Below the pieces are notes generated by a model. It did not search any database and was not told where the DNA came from. It saw only the letters and a program-made list of their open reading frames with translations. Source: Porphyromonas somerae DSM 23386 (GTDB taxonomy: Bacteria > Bacteroidota > Bacteroidia > Bacteroidales > Porphyromonadaceae). From it: a DNA stretch of 63,892 bases. A program made the translations under genes and the position numbers. Positions 61,391 through 63,892 of the stretch are shown here, in pieces. Every line of letters starts with the position of its first letter. Positions within the stretch are counted from its first letter, which is position 1. The stretch is taken from assembly GCF_000372405.1 (NCBI RefSeq), contig NZ_AQVC01000010.1, positions 1 to 63,892 of the forward strand, written 5' to 3'.

Positions 61391-62649
61391 TGACAGATAC
61401 AACTAATCATTCAGCAAAATTCTTGTTGCTGTTTATTCTCTTCTTGCCCCTGCATATCGCATGGGGCCAAGAAGAGGAAGCTTCATCGTGGCAAGTCAAA
61501 GGATTTGTGGATACCTATCATGCCGTTCGCTCCGAAAAACCGAACAACTTTATGTCTTCGCGCACGAGAATAAGAGGAGAGATAGGTAAAAGTTTTGAAG
61601 GCTGTTCGCTCTTTGTCTCATTCAACGCAACTTACAATGCATTATTAAAAGAGCGTACAGGTGTTGAACTGCGGGAAGCGTATCTTGACCATAGAGATGA
61701 CCATTGGGGCTTTCGCCTTGGGCGACAATTGGTCATTTGGGGAGCGGCAGACGGTGTGCGTATTACCGACTTGGTCTCTCCTATGGATATGACAGAGTTC
61801 TTGGCACAAGACTATGATGACATTCGGATGCCAGTCAATGCCCTACGCTTTTTCGTCTTTAACGACAAAATGAAACTGGAACTGCTTGCCGTGCCAACCT
61901 TTGAAGGGTATAAACTACCTACCGACGCAATAAATCCATGGTGCATTTTGCCCAAAGATAGCCCACTGCCTATTGCCTGGGAAGAAAACGGGAGCCACCC
62001 CAGTCTTCATTTTGCCAATATTGAGTATGGCGGAAAGCTCTCTTTTACCTTGCCTGGAGTGGACTTTTCGCTCTCCGCATTGCATACGTGGAACAAGATG
62101 CCCGTGTTTACGTATCGCCCTACAGATACCCACATTGTCGTTTCTCCGCAATACTACCGAATGGGATTTTTCGGAGGAGACATATCCAAACCTCTAGGGC
62201 AACTGGTATTACGAGGAGAAGCAGCCTTCAATGTGGGGAAGCATTTCAGCTATAGACCTGATGCGTCTGATCAGGAACAAAAAGGATTCAACACGGTGAA
62301 TTATCTCGTGGGTATCGATTGGTATGCCCCCAAAGATTGGGTGGTGATGGCACAGTTTTCTTCTGAAAGCATCCTAAAGTACGAAGACCGGATTGCACAG
62401 CCTCGTCACAATTCACTCCTTACGCTCAATGTGTCGAAAAAGCTGTTGGATAACACCCTACAACTCTCCAACTTCACCTATTTCGACCTCAATCATAAAG
62501 GTTGGTTTAGTCGGTTTACTGCCGCCTACTCTCTGAATGACTTCATTCAGCTCTCTCTCGGGTATGATTGGTTTGGAGGCGATGAAGGCGTGTTCAGCGC
62601 GTATAAAAACAACTCAGAAGTATGGGCGAAGGCAAAATATAGCTTTTAA
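61390..62649 (+). CDS. DUF1302-like outer-membrane beta-barrel protein
   Basis: 419 residues. The N-terminal hydrophobic segment KFLLLFILFLPLHIAWG is a signal peptide. The mature protein has the repeated aromatic/polar alternation of a beta-barrel, with ELREAYLDHRDDHWGFRLGR, LVIWGAADGVRITDLVSPMD and a C-terminal Phe (AKAKYSF). The GRQLVIWGxADGxRxTD pattern is typical of DUF1302 outer-membrane proteins that accompany MMPL and LolA-like genes. Last gene of the operon. Role as outer-membrane receiver or exit is inferred. Confidence 0.85.
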   Translation: MTDTTNHSAKFLLLFILFLPLHIAWGQEEEASSWQVKGFVDTYHAVRSEKPNNFMSSRTRIRGEIGKSFEGCSLFVSFNATYNALLKERTGVELREAYLDHRDDHWGFRLGRQLVIWGAADGVRITDLVSPMDMTEFLAQDYDDIRMPVNALRFFVFNDKMKLELLAVPTFEGYKLPTDAINPWCILPKDSPLPIAWEENGSHPSLHFANIEYGGKLSFTLPGVDFSLSALHTWNKMPVFTYRPTDTHIVVSPQYYRMGFFGGDISKPLGQLVLRGEAAFNVGKHFSYRPDASDQEQKGFNTVNYLVGIDWYAPKDWVVMAQFSSESILKYEDRIAQPRHNSLLTLNVSKKLLDNTLQLSNFTYFDLNHKGWFSRFTAAYSLNDFIQLSLGYDWFGGDEGVFSAYKNNSEVWAKAKYSF

Positions 62650-62718
62650 TCGAATGTGATGAGCAAAGCAAACGATACCAGCTGAATAGCACAACAATAG
62701 AAACGCAACCCCACTCAG

Positions 62719-63000
62719 GGTATGTTCGTTGGGGCTGCAGACAAATTCGATGAACGCATTGATCAGAAAATCTTCCACGCTGAGATCGTTGTGGATGTTG
62801 CCAAGGTCTCTGCTGAAACGAAAGCTTACCAGCCTATCCCCATCATAGCGGACATCAGAAACGGAAATGGCTCCGATAATCTTAAAGAGACCATTGAAGC
62901 CAATTACAAGCGTGTAAAACGGGAGGTTATGTCATTGATAGAATTAGAAATAGAGCGCATCAAAACAAATCCATCTTTACGTTACCTCATAAAAGAATAG
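62719..63000 (+). pseudogene. mobC fragment (C-terminal end of a coupling protein)
   Basis: Encodes MFVGAADKFDERIDQ to the final IKE and stop, matching residues of about 575-667 of MobC upstream. The first 130 bp (62719-62848) match 53192-53324 at about 98% with a 3-bp deletion; the remaining part is clearly diverged, for example ANYKRVKREVMSLIELEIER against GNYRQVKQEVLSLVDSETAR. No start codon or upstream part of a coupling protein is present. A relic of a second element of the same family. Confidence 0.9.
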
Positions 63001-63002
63001 CA

Positions 63003-63036
63003 TACATCTCAAGAATCAATTCTCTCGACTGAGATG
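63003..63036. terminator. Hairpin at the end of the mobC fragment
   Basis: ACATCTCA (about 63003-63010) pairs with TGAGATGT (about 63029-63036). It lies between converging genes, the mobC fragment and the small lipoprotein. T-runs are weak. Confidence 0.4.
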
Positions 63037-63558
63037 TATATACCAACCATTTTTTATAGGACGATATAACTCTATATTTGCAGAATATCTTTGAGCAACT
63101 TGCTCCAAATCTTCTTCCGTAATTCTTTCTACGATATACATTTCAGTGCTGGGATCTAAGGCAACCTCTTTATCGTAGTTCTTTATATGATCCTCAAGAT
63201 TTGGAGTATAGACATACTCCTTGTACCCTCCGCTGATAGAAACACCCCATGTATGAAAGAGTAAGCATACTTCTGATATCCCATCATACTGTATACTAAT
63301 AATATCCAGTCTCTTGATTAAAGAGTCCAATTCCTTTTTATCTTTAGATGAAATAACATAGGCTGTACTATCTGTTTCGTCATAAGGGGGATAATGAAAT
63401 CCATCGTACTTAACAGAAATATTTCTCAATCTCTCAAATTCAGACTCGTAGAGATTGAAATGCTCTAACATTTGATGATCTGACGACACATTATTTCTTG
63501 TACACCCCAAAAGCAAAAAAATGAATGTGATTAAAAAGAATATTGATGATTTAGGCAT
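63016..63558 (-). CDS. Small lipoprotein of unknown function
   Basis: 180 residues. A lipoprotein signal peptide (SSIFFLITFIFLLLGCTRN) has its Cys at about 19. The mature part is polar and acidic with no known motif (LKSLIKRLDIISIQYD-type segments, EDHIKNYDKEVALDPSTEMY). It is notably AT-rich compared with the cargo operon, which suggests different origin. I do not recognise the family. It overlaps a small frame upstream, and the pair is preceded by another partial gene in the same direction. Confidence 0.75.
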   Translation of the reverse strand: MPKSSIFFLITFIFLLLGCTRNNVSSDHQMLEHFNLYESEFERLRNISVKYDGFHYPPYDETDSTAYVISSKDKKELDSLIKRLDIISIQYDGISEVCLLFHTWGVSISGGYKEYVYTPNLEDHIKNYDKEVALDPSTEMYIVERITEEDLEQVAQRYSANIELYRPIKNGWYIHLSREN

Positions 63559-63644
63559 TTCTTAATATTTACAGATTTGTCATCTTGATAAGATTTATAG
63601 ATTTCTTCTATCTCCCCCTGCTCATTGCATATCTGCTTTGACAT
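63531..63644 (-). CDS. Possible small protein
   Basis: 37 codons starting 3 bp after the stop of the upstream partial gene and overlapping the lipoprotein start by 28 bp. Polar, with NEQGEIEEIYKSYQDD. Placement supports coupled translation, but the length is short and codon evidence is weak. It may equally be chance. Confidence 0.25.
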   Translation of the reverse strand: MSKQICNEQGEIEEIYKSYQDDKSVNIKKCLNHQYSF

Positions 63645-63647
63645 ACC

Positions 63648-63890
63648 TCAATATGATACCTCATAATTTTGAAGATTCCATTTTTTATCTGTGAGAATAT
63701 ATTTTGCTGAAAGTTTAGTATCTTCTTCGACCGTCCATACTAAATCTTGAACTTTTTGCCCTTCCTCATTTTCAGAGAATACTTTTTGTTTAGGATTTCC
63801 AAACAACTCCATTGCCCGCTCATAAGATACGGTTTCTATAATCGATAGTTTTAATTTGCCATCTTCAGCAGGTAACCAAAGATTTTCAAT
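63648..63890 (-). CDS. Partial hypothetical protein, cut by the window end
   Basis: An open frame enters from the right edge and ends at 63648-63650, giving 80 residues of C-terminus, including LKLSIIETVSYERAMELFGN and LVWTVEEDTKLSAKYI. Polar, mixed alpha/beta, no motif that I recognise. AT-rich like the lipoprotein gene that follows in the same direction; the two may be one operon. Confidence 0.6.
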   Translation of the reverse strand: MENLWLPAEDGKLKLSIIETVSYERAMELFGNPKQKVFSENEEGQKVQDLVWTVEEDTKLSAKYILTDKKWNLQNYEVSY

Positions 63891-63892
63891 TA

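Larger units (their letters stand above)
29953..63000. mobile_element. CTnDOT-family integrative conjugative element (right end not determined)
   Basis: From the 3' end of tRNA-Ser onward the window carries a tyrosine integrase, accessory genes, a full-looking tra operon, oriT-like DNA, mob genes and a coupling protein, in CTnDOT-like order. Cargo sits in two places (35762-36860 and 53477-62718). No direct repeat of the tRNA 3' end was found to the right, so the right end is not placed; 63000 is only the last recognisable element-derived sequence (a mobC fragment). traP and traH are not seen and the lysozyme gene is broken, so transfer ability is uncertain. Confidence 0.8.

Noticed and set aside
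62650-63015. Right attachment site (copy of the tRNA-Ser 3' end)
   Set aside because: I looked for the CCCCGCTTCCG end of the tRNA after the cargo and after the mobC fragment and did not see it.

Overview
The window is chromosomal DNA of a Bacteroidales bacterium, most likely a Porphyromonas or close relative. Evidence for this: promoters of the Bacteroidota type (TAnnTTTG) are found in front of many genes, the DUF4296, DUF2764 and DUF1896 families and a CTnDOT-type conjugation system are Bacteroidota families, and the order ileS / dksA-like / lspA / DUF4296 is usual in this order. The species cannot be named from the sequence alone.

Layout. (1) 1-279: 3' end of a group II intron with the end of its reverse transcriptase. 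(2) 282-7086, minus strand: complete phosphate operon pstS-pstC-pstA-pstB-phoU-phoB-phoR, preceded by 11-bp direct repeats that look like a Pho box. (3) 7302-8777: cardiolipin synthase. (4) 9020-16775, minus strand: V/A-type ATPase operon E-DUF2764-A-B-D-I-K, with rotor-ring residues that suggest Na+ coupling. (5) 16941-22307, minus strand: DUF4296 lipoprotein, lspA, a nearly cysteine-free DksA-like regulator and ileS. (6) 22308-24397: rhodanese lipoprotein gene set in gene-poor DNA rich in palindromes and tandem repeats. (7) 24398-29637, minus strand: glycosyltransferase, hflX, M20 amidohydrolase, DHA2-type exporter. (8) 29866-29952: tRNA-Ser(GCU), the probable integration target of the element that follows.

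(9) From about 29953: a CTnDOT-family integrative conjugative element (ICE). Integrase and accessory genes (DUF1896, PcfK, PcfJ and small unknowns) are on the plus strand, 30308-35600. A VOC protein and methyltransferase (35762-36860) are inserted into a broken lysozyme gene. The tra operon runs on the minus strand, 48870 down to 37339 (traA, DUF3408, traD, E, F, G, I, J, K, L, M, N, O, Q). Six 40-bp iterons and an oriT-like region (48932-49446) separate it from the divergent mobA-mobB-mobC genes (49499-53476). traP and traH are not seen.

(10) 53477-62718: cargo module. A TetR regulator and a coupled small membrane protein are followed, after a terminator, by an operon for an RND/MMPL exporter, two half-size ABC exporters, a LolA-like periplasmic protein and a DUF1302-like outer-membrane barrel. 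These parts could form an inner-to-outer-membrane lipid or hydrophobic-compound transport route. The module lies between mobC and a second, truncated copy of the mobC 3' end (62719-63000), so it was probably acquired by recombination between related elements. (11) 63016-63892: small AT-rich unknown genes, one a lipoprotein and one cut by the window end. No right attachment site was found, so the element's right end is unknown.
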